From: Carnobacterium viridans | GTDB taxonomy: Bacteria; Bacillota; Bacilli; Lactobacillales; Carnobacteriaceae | Direction of reading: 5' to 3' | Length of the DNA: 64,000 nt | NCBI RefSeq assembly: GCF_900102725.1 | Contig: NZ_FNJW01000008.1 | Span: 372,001 to 436,000 of the forward strand | Shown here: positions 49,332 through 58,628 of the stretch, one piece after another | Position numbering within the stretch: position 1 is the first letter of the stretch | Layout: every line of letters begins with the position of its first letter | Translations under genes and position numbers: made by a program | Notes under the pieces: model-generated | What the model was told of the DNA's origin: nothing | What the model saw: only the letters and a program-made list of their open reading frames with translations | Databases searched by the model: none

Positions 49332-50201
49332 TTATCTATTTAGTTCTTCTAAAATATGCTGTGGCGATAAGACACATTTTGCGCCATGTAGGATTAGATC
49401 ATTGGTACCTTCTGAATAAGGATTTGTAATATTTCCAGGTACAGCAAAAACTTCACGCCCTTCTTGCAGGGCTAGATTAGCTGTAATCAAACTACCGCTG
49501 CGATATTTAGCTTCAATGACCAAAGTACCTAATGAAAGGCCCGCAATAATTCGATTGCGCATAGGAAAATGGTGTTTCAACGGTTTAGTTCCTAAGGGGT
49601 ATTCAGAAATTAGCAAGTGGTTCCTAGCAATATCTCTTTGTAAAGATTCATTTTCAAATGGATAGAAATAATCCAACCCCGTCCCTATAATGCCAATCGT
49701 CCGTCCGCCTAGTTCAATAGTTTTCTGATGAACTTCTTTATCTATTCCTTTAGCTAACCCGCTTACCGTTGCAATCTCATGACTAATCAACTCAGGCAAT
49801 AAAAGTGTTAAAGCTTTCTCGCCATATGAACTGGTCAAACGCGATCCAACAATGGCAAGCAATTGTTGATTGAACAATGAAAGATCTCCTTGGTAGAATA
49901 ACAACGCCGGTGGATTATAGATGTGCTTTAAGTATTCAGGGTAGGTTTTATCCAAAATAGAAATCCATTTAATTTGCTTACTATCGTACTCGTTCAAGCT
50001 CTTTTCTAAATCAACAGAAACAAAACTATCCATAAATAATCTTGTATTGGTTGAATTCAATTGAGCATATCTAGCTAGCTCATAAGCGGTTAGATTGGGG
50101 TTATCTATTAAGGCTGAGAGCATACGAATCCGGCTCGTTGCACCGATCCCTTTACATAAAGTTAAATGAAATAGCATCTGGTTTAGATTTGTTGTTTGCA
50201 T
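49332..50201 (-). CDS. dprA: DNA-processing protein DprA
   Basis: DprA protects incoming single-stranded DNA and loads RecA during natural transformation. The 289-residue protein has the Rossmann-like core with AIVGSRLTSSYGEKAL near residue 118, SGLAKGIDKEVHQKTIELGG near 150 and the SGSLITANLALQEGREVFAVPGN motif near 238. A short N-terminal SAM-like region precedes it. It lies upstream of topA in the usual order. Its presence alone does not prove competence. Confidence 0.95.
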   Translation of the reverse strand: MQTTNLNQMLFHLTLCKGIGATSRIRMLSALIDNPNLTAYELARYAQLNSTNTRLFMDSFVSVDLEKSLNEYDSKQIKWISILDKTYPEYLKHIYNPPALLFYQGDLSLFNQQLLAIVGSRLTSSYGEKALTLLLPELISHEIATVSGLAKGIDKEVHQKTIELGGRTIGIIGTGLDYFYPFENESLQRDIARNHLLISEYPLGTKPLKHHFPMRNRIIAGLSLGTLVIEAKYRSGSLITANLALQEGREVFAVPGNITNPYSEGTNDLILHGAKCVLSPQHILEELNR

Positions 50202-50273
50202 GTCACACTCTCCTTATTCATTGCAAAACGCTGATACTCTTTAGGTAACTTCCGCATTGAAAAGAGAATAACT

Positions 50274-50281
50274 TTTTTTAA
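50274..50281. repeat. Target site duplication, left copy
   Basis: TTTTTTAA directly abuts the left inverted repeat of the IS1595-type element; the identical octamer abuts the right end at 52523-52530. Confidence 0.85.
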
Positions 50282-50312
50282 GGCTCTGTTAAAGTTTAAT
50301 GTTGATATTATA

Positions 50313-50348
50313 TAAAAAATTAGAACTTCCAAATATATGGAAGTTCTA
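50313..50348 (-). terminator. Terminator of the passenger acetyltransferase gene
   Basis: TAGAACTTCC and GGAAGTTCTA form the stem, followed by T on the minus strand; it lies inside the IS element. Confidence 0.8.
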
Positions 50349-51260
50349 TTGCGTAATATAGTCTTCTTCTTCTTCAACTAAAGCACCATATAGTTTAAGA
50401 GTATAGCTTATTAAAGTATCTTTAGTTTCGAATCCAGCTTTCCTATATACGTGATTTGCTTGGCTGTTCGTATTTTCTACCGTTAATTTTATTTCTTTAA
50501 TTTGTGGATATGAAAACATCTCTGTAAGTGCTTCTTTCATCATTATTGTACCTAACCCTTGATTTCGAGCTTTTGAGGAAACACCAATATATTCTAGTGA
50601 GGCATCTGATATTTCAGTATCTATTTCAAAATATACATAGCCTAGCAATTCATTAGTTTCGGTTTTAATAACTCTTAGATTATTTCCATTTCCAAGTCTC
50701 TCTGTAATCGTTCTAGCATCATAGTAAGTGTTTGGAAAGGTTTCGTTATGTAATTTTTCAAAAGCATTAAAATCACTTTGTATAAATGGAACACTTTTCA
50801 ACTTACCACTAACTCTCTCAAAATCTTGTTCTTTAATTTCTAGGATAAGGTGTTCACCAGTATTTTTTGCCTTTATTTCATCCATAAACGTTCGTTGCTG
50901 TATGTTCTCTTTATTGATAAAGAAATAAAAGGTTTGAACTGCTGGATTCTCATTCACTAACTGTTCCCATAATTGATATTGTAACTTAACAGAAGATGTT
51001 TTATTAAAGGGCCCCCATACTTCCGCACTCGTTTCATCTATGTCAAACCCAATTCCTGCTATAATTTCCCCTGTACTATTTCTTGCAATAATAAATTTTA
51101 TATCACTATCACTGGCAACAAAATCTTCCTTTAATGATTGATGGATTCCCTCTGCCTTTTCACCACAATAACCTATATGTGATCTTTTACGTTTGTTTAC
51201 TTCAGATAAAAAAGCACTTAATTCATCAAGGTCTTTTGCTTTTTCTATTGTCACGTTCAT
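50346..51260 (-). CDS. GNAT-family N-acetyltransferase, IS passenger gene
   Basis: The 304-residue protein appears to hold two GNAT-like halves; the C-terminal one (about 165-290) has the acetyl-CoA loop ARNQGLGTIMMKEAL (pattern R-x-x-G-x-G) near residue 235 and NxxANHVYRKAGFE near residue 268. The N-terminal half is diverged. The start at 51260 (MNVTIEKAKD) has GGGGG 7 nt upstream. It lies 130 nt downstream of the transposase on the same strand, inside the inverted repeats. Substrate unknown; a resistance or detoxification role is speculation. Confidence 0.85.
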   Translation of the reverse strand: MNVTIEKAKDLDELSAFLSEVNKRKRSHIGYCGEKAEGIHQSLKEDFVASDSDIKFIIARNSTGEIIAGIGFDIDETSAEVWGPFNKTSSVKLQYQLWEQLVNENPAVQTFYFFINKENIQQRTFMDEIKAKNTGEHLILEIKEQDFERVSGKLKSVPFIQSDFNAFEKLHNETFPNTYYDARTITERLGNGNNLRVIKTETNELLGYVYFEIDTEISDASLEYIGVSSKARNQGLGTIMMKEALTEMFSYPQIKEIKLTVENTNSQANHVYRKAGFETKDTLISYTLKLYGALVEEEEDYITQ

Positions 51261-51390
51261 ATAGGTTCCCCCACAATTCTGTAAATTCTTATCCAACTAA
51301 ACTCTCCGTTTAGTAAATTCAACAACAAAGGATGTTTATCCTTCTCTTACCTTATTCAACCAACCTGCCCCGTTAGTTGAATAAGATATG

Positions 51391-52440
51391 TTATATCGCA
51401 AATTTAGTTATTCTAATTGTATCATAAGTTTCCGAATTTTGTATTAGATTACCCCGAATAATTAAGTCGTTCATAGTTACTTCATTTCTTTGATGTTGAA
51501 TGCTTTCTAACACCTGAAACCAAGCAAGATAATTGTTCAGATACTTAGTGGCAACACCATTAAATCGTTGAATCCACGCTTTAAGTCTACGATGGTAATT
51601 GTTAACGTTCTGAATGTGGTATAGCCCTTTCGTTCGAACCATTCCATCTGATTTAAATTGGTAAATATCCATACCCTTTTCGGCAGCATAGGTCTTAAAG
51701 GCACGCCAAGAATCAGTACATAATATATTATCACTTGATAGTTTATGACCGATTGCTTTATCCAGTTGCTCTTTTGTTAATCTTCCCATTCCTAATACTT
51801 GCGAGAAAGTCATCTTGTCACGGTCCCTTGCAACTAATACACATACTTGTTCATTGCTGATACCACGTTTCTTGGCAGAACCACCACGCTTACGTGATTT
51901 TCTATCTTTTATCTTTCTTTGCCCTTTTTCAGAGTATAGGAAATAGGTCTCGTCCATTTCAACGATACCTTCGAAGTTTGGGATTTCTATCTGTTTTAAT
52001 GATGCTAAGAGCTTGTTTCTCCAGTAGAACAGAGTGACGTGAGTAACATTACCAACTAATTCAGCAGATTTTCGCAAAGAATAGCCCTCTATCATACACT
52101 CGATAAATTTTATCCATTGGTTGAGACGACGTGTTCGATATAGAGCTGTATTTGTAAGGTCAGTAAATGTCTTTTTACACGCTTTACAGCGATAGCGTTG
52201 CTTTTTCACTTCTTCTCCTTCAACAATAGTCGAATATGTTCCGAAACGGACGATATGCTCCGATTCACAATCTGGACATCGATAACCATTCTTATTTTTA
52301 CGCTCAGATATTTCTTGAAGAACAGTTCCTGTCGAAGAAGATGCAGTAAGTGCATCAATTAAATACTCTCGTAGTCGATGTTTCTCTGCTGGATTTAGTT
52401 TTTGGATGGCTTTTAGTATATCGGTTGCTCTCACGGTCAT
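51391..52440 (-). CDS. IS1595-family transposase
   Basis: The 349-residue protein has an N-terminal zinc-binding region with CPDC near residue 55 and CKAC near residue 84, a helix-turn-helix (SLRKSAELVGNVTHVTLFYWRNKLL), and an ISXO2-like catalytic domain: VEMDETYF (first Asp) near 163 and LCTDSWRAF (second Asp) near 243. The third position lies in HIQNVNNYHRRLKAW near 279, where Asn appears in place of the usual Glu, a variation found in part of the family. Full length, no stops. Start at 52440; a weak GTTGGTG site precedes it. Confidence 0.92.
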   Translation of the reverse strand: MTVRATDILKAIQKLNPAEKHRLREYLIDALTASSSTGTVLQEISERKNKNGYRCPDCESEHIVRFGTYSTIVEGEEVKKQRYRCKACKKTFTDLTNTALYRTRRLNQWIKFIECMIEGYSLRKSAELVGNVTHVTLFYWRNKLLASLKQIEIPNFEGIVEMDETYFLYSEKGQRKIKDRKSRKRGGSAKKRGISNEQVCVLVARDRDKMTFSQVLGMGRLTKEQLDKAIGHKLSSDNILCTDSWRAFKTYAAEKGMDIYQFKSDGMVRTKGLYHIQNVNNYHRRLKAWIQRFNGVATKYLNNYLAWFQVLESIQHQRNEVTMNDLIIRGNLIQNSETYDTIRITKFAI

Positions 52441-52522
52441 CACCAACTTCTATAATGATACACCCATTATAGAACATCCGTTCCGTTTGGTCAAATTATC
52501 AACAACTACCTTTAACAGAGCC

Positions 52523-52530
52523 TTTTTTAA
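52523..52530. repeat. Target site duplication, right copy
   Basis: TTTTTTAA, identical to 50274-50281. Confidence 0.85.
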
Positions 52531-52749
52531 AAAAATGGCACAAAAAAAGAGAGTGGGAGAAAAAGCGTTTAGACCCGAATCACTGGAACGAATAAGCGCA
52601 GTATGGTCATCGACCATCGAGCATTAAACAGAAGCACTGTAGGCTTGTACCTAAGTGTATCATGTCTGTACGTAGCTAAAGCAACTACATCCATGACAAA
52701 GTGGACGTCGGGTTTGCTTTGGAGCATGTTTTAGAATAAATAGTCGTAT
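52531..52749. other. Unexplained segment between the IS and apt
   Basis: About 220 nt, less AT-rich than its surroundings, with small hairpins (TGGTC/GACCA near 52605; GTAG/CTAC near 52675). No credible reading frame. The part with TGGACG and TTTGCTTTGGAGCATG near 52700-52730 faintly resembles the repeat at 41178 and 56771. Origin unknown. Confidence 0.35.
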
Positions 52750-52791
52750 AAAAAGAAGAGGCTGGAATTTTTATCCCAACCTCTTCTTTTT
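52750..52791 (-). terminator. Terminator of recJ-apt
   Basis: AAAAGAAGAGG and CCTCTTCTTTT form the stem; followed by T on the minus strand, after the apt stop. Confidence 0.8.
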
Positions 52792-52802
52792 ATTAAATAG
52801 CA

Positions 52803-53315
52803 TTAATACTCCATTAAAGCTAAAATATCGTACCCTTTGATTTTGTCACGACCATTCAAGTCTTTTAATTCAACTAGAAAAGCAGTCCCAACAACTATTC
52901 CACCAAGTTTTTCAATCAACTCGATTGTTGCAGCAATTGTTCCACCAGTAGCTAATAAATCGTCACAGACAAGAACTTTTTGCCCAGGTTTGATGGCATC
53001 TTGATGAATCTGTAAGGTATCTTTTCCGTATTCTAAACCATACGTAACTTCAATCGTTTCACGAGGTAACTTCCCTTTTTTGCGTGCAGGAGCGAAGCCG
53101 ATTCCCATTTCATAAGCTACTGGGCAACCCACAATAAAGCCACGCGCTTCAGGTCCAACAATCATTTCAACGCCTTTGTCTTTTGCGTATGTCACAATTT
53201 CGTTCGTAGCAAAGCGGTAAGCTTCCCCATCCGCCATTAAAGGGGAAATGTCGCGAAAAACAATTCCCTTTTCAGGAAAATCAGGGACATCTGCAATATA
53301 TTTTTTTAAATCCAT
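52803..53315 (-). CDS. apt: Adenine phosphoribosyltransferase
   Basis: Salvages adenine to AMP using PRPP. The PRPP motif [26 protein letters not shown] is near residues 118-143, and [30 protein letters not shown] near residue 60 is typical. The start at 53315 ([10 protein letters not shown]) has GGAGG 10 nt upstream; the longer frame to 53372 runs into recJ. 170 residues. It lies 23 nt downstream of the recJ stop, the usual recJ-apt pair. Confidence 0.96.
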   Translation of the reverse strand: MDLKKYIADVPDFPEKGIVFRDISPLMADGEAYRFATNEIVTYAKDKGVEMIVGPEARGFIVGCPVAYEMGIGFAPARKKGKLPRETIEVTYGLEYGKDTLQIHQDAIKPGQKVLVCDDLLATGGTIAATIELIEKLGGIVVGTAFLVELKDLNGRDKIKGYDILALMEY

Positions 53316-53338
53316 TGAAACTTTTCCTCCATTCAATT

Positions 53339-55392
53339 TTAAGGTGTTGCTTTTATTTGTTGTTTCATCCAATTCTCCAACTCAGAAAAATGACTGTAAA
53401 CAAAAAAGTTTTCAGATTGAATTTGTTTTAGTCGTTTTTGATAAGCTGCTGCTTGCTCTAATTCTTTTTTCTGAACGTCTTTAACGACATTCATAACACC
53501 ATTTGTTATTGTAACAAATCCTATCTCTAAAAACACTGAAATAATAAAAATTAAATTATTTTCCTTTATTTTTAAATGAGCAGCTAATAATTTCAGTTTG
53601 TTCCGAACATCAATATCGACATGTGTTGCCGTATACTTAAAGACTTGTCCAAATTGACTTCGATTTGGCATCCCATTTAAATACAAATCTTCTCGACTAT
53701 AAAAACAAGCAATAATTTTTTCGGGACTTGATTGAGCTAAGAGCTCTTTGACCGAATCAATATCAGAAGGGCAATCGACAAAAATCAATTGAGTCGTTCT
53801 CATTTCAAATTGCGAAAAAGAATCAGGAGTCGTTAATACATGACGATAGCTATTCTCTGATAAAAGATGTGCATACTGTTCACTATTTTGTTGATCAAAA
53901 AAGACAAAGTCTGCTTCTTCAATTTTCCATAACGATGAAGGTATCTGAGTACTTCTAGAATCAAAGACTTGTACGCCTTCAATAGCTAAATCTTCTAACA
54001 TCAATTGTGTTTTGCGTGAACCATTCCATTCATTGATAGCTAACTTCCCAACTACAGAAACAGTTGAGTGTAATCCTATTTCTTCCGCAACAGGTCCAAA
54101 TTGAAAACCAATCACATCTAGAAAAACGTTTCCTTCTGCCAGTTTCATTTTTAGATGAGCTTGGTCTCCGCCAATTTGACGAACATCTTGAGACTCAAGA
54201 TGTTTAAAAAGGAAAGTCGGTTTAAGATTGTCTGTACCAAATGGAGCTAAACGGTTCAATTCTTCCACTACTTCCACAGTTGCTTCTTCGATGGTCAACT
54301 GGCTGTCTATTTGTGTTTCTTCACCCAATTCTTGTGCTGCACCATTTTCAACAGCATATTGATTGAGTTCATTTTGGATACGTTCGATATTTTCTAAAGG
54401 AACAGTTAAACCAGCGGCCATATGATGCCCACCAAATGTAGTAGTAAATTCTCGAACAGCATCTAACGCATTATACAGATTAAATGCCGGTATACTCCTA
54501 CCAGAACCTTTAGCCAAACCTTTAGCTGGATCAATGTTCATCACTAAAGCTGGTTTTCCAGTTTTGCCTACAATTTTACTAGCTACGATACCTAAGACAC
54601 CTTCATGCCAGTCTTCTTTTGCTAGAACATAAACATCTGAATCTACATCACTTTTTTCAATCATATCAAATGCTTCATTCGTTATCGTTGAAACATAAGC
54701 TTGACGTTCAGTATTTTTTTCTTGGACCAACTGTGCTAAAGAAGCTGCTTCTTCATCATCAAAAGTCGTCAACAATTCGACGGCTGGAGAGGCATCTCCT
54801 AATCGTCCAACAGCATTCAGACGCGGTCCTATAATAAATCCAACAGTTTCTTCATCAATTTCTTCCCTTTTTATTTTTGCTAATTGAAATAAAGCGGATA
54901 AACCGACGCGTTGGGTATTTTGTAATACAGCCAATCCTTGCATCACTAAAGCACGATTTTCATTCGTTAACGAAACTAGATCGGCTATCGTTCCTAAAGC
55001 AACCAAATCTAACAACTCTACCGGTATTTCTCCTAATAATGCCGTTGCTAATTTAAAAGCAACTCCCACTCCAGATAACTCTCCAAACGGGTACGAACCT
55101 TTTGGGTGTCTGGGATGAATGACAGCATAAGCCGAGGGCAATGTACTTGGTAATTCATGGTGATCCGTAACAATGACATCTATTCCTAACGCTTTTGCTC
55201 GATTAATGGCATCATGTCCAGCAACACCATTGTCACAAGTGACAATCAATTGTGTACCTTGTTCGATTAAACGTTCGAAAGCTGCTACATTGGGTCCATA
55301 TCCATCAGTAAATCGATTTGGAATATAGTAGTTGACTTCTCCACCAATCATTTCAATCGTTTCTTTTAAAACGGCTGTACTTGTGACGCCAT
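53339..55392 (-). CDS. recJ: RecJ single-strand exonuclease, 3' exon
   Basis: This is the larger exon, read from 55392 down to the stop at 53339. It resumes in the middle of an Asp codon (AT of GAT) and continues [17 protein letters not shown]. It holds the DHH motif [25 protein letters not shown], the DHHA1 motif [12 protein letters not shown] and the Firmicutes C-terminal domain. RecJ is a 5'-3' single-strand exonuclease in recombination and repair. Joined to the 5' exon (56548-56269), the frame is 778 codons including stop, matching RecJ of Bacillus-like bacteria. In the unspliced DNA, the frame continues upstream only into the intron and has no proper start. Confidence 0.93.
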
Positions 55393-56268
55393 ATAGTGAT
55401 AGGTAACCTCTTGAATCATTCTCCAGGTTTTCCCCCACTCCACACCGTGCGTGAGACTTTCACCTCACACGGCGTTCCATCGTTCTAGACCATCCCGACT
55501 TAAAGTTGCCTATAGCAAATTAAATAAAAAGTATCATTGCTTTATGCTTATGGTTAGAAAAAAATTTATCTAATCACTGTGCAACTCTAGTTTATTAAAA
55601 TAATCTAAATCGATTCGAGCCCCTCCCTCCACTATTTGTTATCATAGCTTCATCGGTACTATGGCTCTACTTTCACTTAGACAAATTAGCTTATTTTTCT
55701 CTTACGAGATTTTCGTCTAAACTGCTTCGTTTGCTGGTAAAAGCATCCACATCCTAAGCTTCATACGTTCCAATCCAATTATCTTGTTCTATATATCCTT
55801 AGGTTTCTTCTATGGGCCGTTGCACTTGATTATCCCTTTAAGATAATATGGTATTTCATAACGTCAGATTTTTACTCTACCACATGCAATAAGATTGACT
55901 CAAGGCGCAATCCTAGCGCTGCATTTCTACATCGCTTACGTATCGACTCGTACATTCAAAGATTCGTCAGTTTCTTTTAAGAAACATTCTAACCATAGAT
56001 AATTTCTAAGACCCCCAGCCTATCAAAAACAAAATCCACCTCTGGATTTTTTTCGTGTAAGGAACATACCCTACTTACGGCTTTTTTCAGCTGACTTCAC
56101 CGAGCTTTATACTTTCGAGTTTTTTACCTGCCCAAAAGCATATCGGAGGATTAGGGGAGTCGTTTCAAGACGTTACTCTCTCATTCCAACTCTCATTAGA
56201 TCAGTTCTCCATATCTTAGTACAACTAAAGACATGTGCACAAACTTTTCACTTGTGAACGTATCGCAC
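55393..56268 (-). mobile_element. ORF-less group II intron inserted in recJ
   Basis: The minus strand starts GTGCGATACG at 56268, matching the GUGYG consensus, and ends ...CACTAT at 55393. Domain V is at 55475-55442: exactly 34 nt, an 8-bp lower helix beginning ACGCCGTG (CGC at the catalytic triad position), a 2-nt CG bulge, a 6-bp upper helix and a GAAA tetraloop. Domain VI follows, with a candidate branch-point A at 55400, 8 nt from the 3' end. Candidate exon contacts are IBS1 ATGCAG (56274-56269) with UUGCAU (55889-55884), and IBS2 CGACT (56282-56278) with AGUCG (55948-55944). No reverse transcriptase frame is present; about 130 nt remain in domain IV. It needs a maturase in trans, or self-splices. 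Confidence 0.92.
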
Positions 56269-56548
56269 CTGCATCATAGTCGCCATAAATCGTTATCTGT
56301 TCTCCTTGTTCAACCGCATTTGTGATCCTAGAAACTGCACTTTCCATGTCATACATCAAATAAGGGTCATAAATCCATGATTCATCAGGTTTGATAAATC
56401 GTTCTATTTTTTCTCTAGAATCTAGGCCTCTTTGTAAACACAATTCAATAAACAAAGAAGATAAGTTTAATGTTTTACTTAAATCTGCTGCAATTTCAGT
56501 ATTCGTGTTTCCTTCTTTTAATTTCCATTTTGTACGAGACTTCAACAA
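56269..56548 (-). CDS. recJ: RecJ, 5' exon
   Basis: Codons 1-93 and the first base of codon 94. The exon encodes the N-terminal part of RecJ (KEGNTNTEIAADLSKTLNLS, IKPDESWIYDPYLMYDM) up to ITIYGDYDA, where the intron splits the next Asp codon of the DYDADG phosphoesterase motif I. If unspliced, translation runs 14 codons into the intron and stops at 56225, giving a dead 107-residue fragment. Confidence 0.92.
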
Positions 56549-56770
56549 ATTACCTCACTCCTAACTGCACCATTATATCAAAAATAATAGGTATAGATAT
56601 AGTATTTCTTCCTTTTAAAATGAATGAATTGTCATTCAAAAAACTTAACTTAGCCCAACTACCTGATGAATCATTACTGGAACAACAAAAAAAGATCGGA
56701 CAGGTTGTCACGATCTCTTAATGGCTCTATACTTTTTAGTGTTGATAGCTTAGTTAAATTGGTTACAGGA
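56549..56770. other. Region upstream of recJ
   Basis: It should contain the recJ promoter. A 33-codon plus-strand frame (56620-56721, MNELSFKKLNLAQL...) lacks a ribosome binding site, and I do not call it a gene. Confidence 0.3.
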
Positions 56771-56946
56771 TATTTCTGGAAGAATAGGGTTTGCTTGTAG
56801 CCATGCATTGGATTCAATGCGAATGATAAAGCGTTAGCGCTTCAGCGATTATGCTTTATTTGAAGCTTGAAAGCTCTGAAGAATACAGGCTTCAGACGTT
56901 CCCATGGCTCTTCTCACAAGCAAAACCGTCTATTCCAGAAGAAATG
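56771..56946. repeat. Palindromic MITE-like repeat element
   Basis: About 176 bp. The left arm (from ATTTCTGGAAGAATAGGG to TTTGCTTGTAGCCATG) is an imperfect inverted copy of the right arm (CATGGCTCTTCTCACAAGC to CTATTCCAGAAGAAAT), so the whole can fold into one long hairpin. One arm recurs at 41178-41224. No coding frame. It sits between recJ and degV. Confidence 0.6.
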
Positions 56947-57009
56947 TTATTTTCTTCTATCAACATCATTTGACGAATAGTCTTTTTAATTGACTCATCT
57001 AACTCGTTG

Positions 57010-57876
57010 TTAATCTTCTATAATATGAACACCGATTCCAATTAATCCTGGACCCGTATGCACTCCTAGAGCTGGACTGATTTGATCTTCAAATATGGTA
57101 ACAAAGTTTGGCAATTTCTTTTTAAGTTCTAGTCGAATGTCATCAACTTGGACCTCAGCTGTCTTGCCACCATAAGCGATTGCTAAATGATATTTTTTTG
57201 CATCCCCTGCAAATTCAGTAGCTAAATCAATAGCTCTTTGGATACTCTTTTTATTTCCGCGCACTTTAGCAACCGTATAATAGATTCCATTATCATTACA
57301 AGAAATAACTGGTTTTAAATTTAAAACATTCCCTAAAATAGAAGATACTAATCCGATGCGTCCACCTTTTTGCAAATAGTCTAAAGTTGGCACATGGAAG
57401 AATATTTTAGATTTTTTTACGTCCTGCTTTAATCTTTCTTTAATAACTTCCCATTTCAGTTCTTTTTCAACATACTCTGCAGCCTGAATAGCCAAAAAAC
57501 CACTACCGATTCCAATATTCTTAGTGTCTAGAGTAAAGACATCTAAACCTTCAATATTTTCAGCCATTAAACGAACCATGTTATTTGTACCACTTAGTCC
57601 GCTTGAAATGGTAACGGCAATAACTTTTTCATAACCTTCATTTTTAAATTCTTGTAACATTTCACTAATCACTTCACCACTGGGTAAAGAAGTTTTTGGT
57701 ATTTCTTGTTCTAAACGATCGTATACATCTTGCGCATGAATATTTACCTTATCAGTATATTCTTTATCTTTATAGATAATTTTTAAAGGAATGACTTTCA
57801 TATCGGCTTTATTGACAACCTCTATAGGAACATCCGAACCTGAATCAACTAAGAACCCTATTTTTTGTTTGTTCAT
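57010..57876 (-). CDS. DegV-family fatty acid-binding protein
   Basis: DegV/FakB-type proteins bind a fatty acid and present it to the kinase FakA. The 288-residue protein has the two-domain DegV fold: LVDSGSDVPIEV near residue 10, TSLPSGEVISEML near 59, TISSGLSGTNNMVRLMAE near 90, and the late ISPALGVHTGPGLIGIGV motif, which contacts the fatty-acid head group. It begins 2 nt after the stop of the DUF1836 gene, so the two are co-transcribed. Which of several FakB-like roles it has cannot be told. Confidence 0.9.
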   Translation of the reverse strand: MNKQKIGFLVDSGSDVPIEVVNKADMKVIPLKIIYKDKEYTDKVNIHAQDVYDRLEQEIPKTSLPSGEVISEMLQEFKNEGYEKVIAVTISSGLSGTNNMVRLMAENIEGLDVFTLDTKNIGIGSGFLAIQAAEYVEKELKWEVIKERLKQDVKKSKIFFHVPTLDYLQKGGRIGLVSSILGNVLNLKPVISCNDNGIYYTVAKVRGNKKSIQRAIDLATEFAGDAKKYHLAIAYGGKTAEVQVDDIRLELKKKLPNFVTIFEDQISPALGVHTGPGLIGIGVHIIED

Positions 57877-57878
57877 GT

Positions 57879-58466
57879 TTATTCCTCCAACTTTTTGGTT
57901 TTATTTTTCTTCTTCTCACTCTCTTCTTGCTGTATATGAGCTAAATAGAGAACTTTTTCAGTGACAATTTTTGTAGCAACAGCTATTGTGGCTGTTCGAA
58001 CGATTAGAGTAGTATTATCTGTACTATCTGGCAATAACGGTTTCTTATCCGTTTGCTTGATATGAGAAGCAACAGCTCTTAATGCATACTCTTGCTCGGT
58101 ACAAAATAAATCATACGCTTCTCTGATCCCGCTTATGGATGCTTGATATAAGATTCCTTCTTTTACATCTGGAATCGTGACCACTTGTTTTAAAATCGAA
58201 ATAGCAATTAAATAGGCTAAATGTTTTTTTGTGTATCGTTTCTTTACTGGAGGAGGAATCAACCCTAATTTAACATAATTATTAATCATTGATGAAGTAA
58301 TAATTTGTTTTTGGTCACTCACTTTAAAAATAGCTAGATAGCGTTCAATTAGATTTAACACTTGGTCCATATAAAGATCAAAATCAGGTAATTCTTCCCA
58401 TCTTGGAAAAGTATATTGGCTTATTTCATTTGACCACTCTAATAAATCTTCCTCAATTTTCTGCAT
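57879..58466 (-). CDS. DUF1836-family putative regulator
   Basis: The 195-residue protein has the DUF1836 core, ELPDFDLYMDQVLNLIERYL then ITSSMINNYVKLGLIPPPVKKRYTKKHLAYLIAISILKQV near residues 58-98, which reads like a MerR-type winged helix. A basic Lys-rich tail follows (EEESEKKKNKTKK). The family often sits next to degV, as here, where it lies directly upstream. Likely a DNA-binding regulator of the fatty-acid-binding gene (inference). Confidence 0.85.
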   Translation of the reverse strand: MQKIEEDLLEWSNEISQYTFPRWEELPDFDLYMDQVLNLIERYLAIFKVSDQKQIITSSMINNYVKLGLIPPPVKKRYTKKHLAYLIAISILKQVVTIPDVKEGILYQASISGIREAYDLFCTEQEYALRAVASHIKQTDKKPLLPDSTDNTTLIVRTATIAVATKIVTEKVLYLAHIQQEESEKKKNKTKKLEE

Positions 58467-58628
58467 ATAATCACCTTTTTATCTCATTTCTGTTAGTAAT
58501 AGTTTAACACAATTGTTTTCACTAGACAAACTAGTTTCCCATACTAGATTGCTGAGTTAAAAAATAAATTCAGCACAAAAAAAATAAACACTAAAGTTTA
58601 TTTTTTTTTCGAAATAATTTTATTTTTA

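Larger units (their letters stand above)
50282..52522 (-). mobile_element. IS1595-family element with passenger acetyltransferase
   Basis: The element is 2241 bp, bounded by inverted repeats GGCTCTGTTAAAG... at 50282 and, inverted, at 52522. The first 13 bases are identical, and 23 of the first 28 positions match. It is flanked by perfect 8-bp direct repeats (TTTTTTAA), the duplication length known for IS1595. Inside, both on the minus strand, are a full-length transposase near the right end and a GNAT acetyltransferase with its own terminator near the left end. Because the ends and duplications are intact, insertion looks recent and the GNAT gene lies inside the moving unit. Confidence 0.9.

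Noticed and set aside
50183-50377. 64-codon minus-strand frame spanning the left IS end
   Set aside because: It crosses the IS boundary, the target duplication and a terminator, so it cannot be an original gene.
53339-56548. recJ as an ordinary pseudogene disrupted by unknown DNA
   Set aside because: The insert has group II intron ends and a complete domain V, and exact removal restores the frame and the conserved DADG motif, which random decay would not produce.
56620-56721. 33-codon plus-strand frame upstream of recJ
   Set aside because: No ribosome binding site or promoter and no recognisable family; lies in the recJ promoter region.
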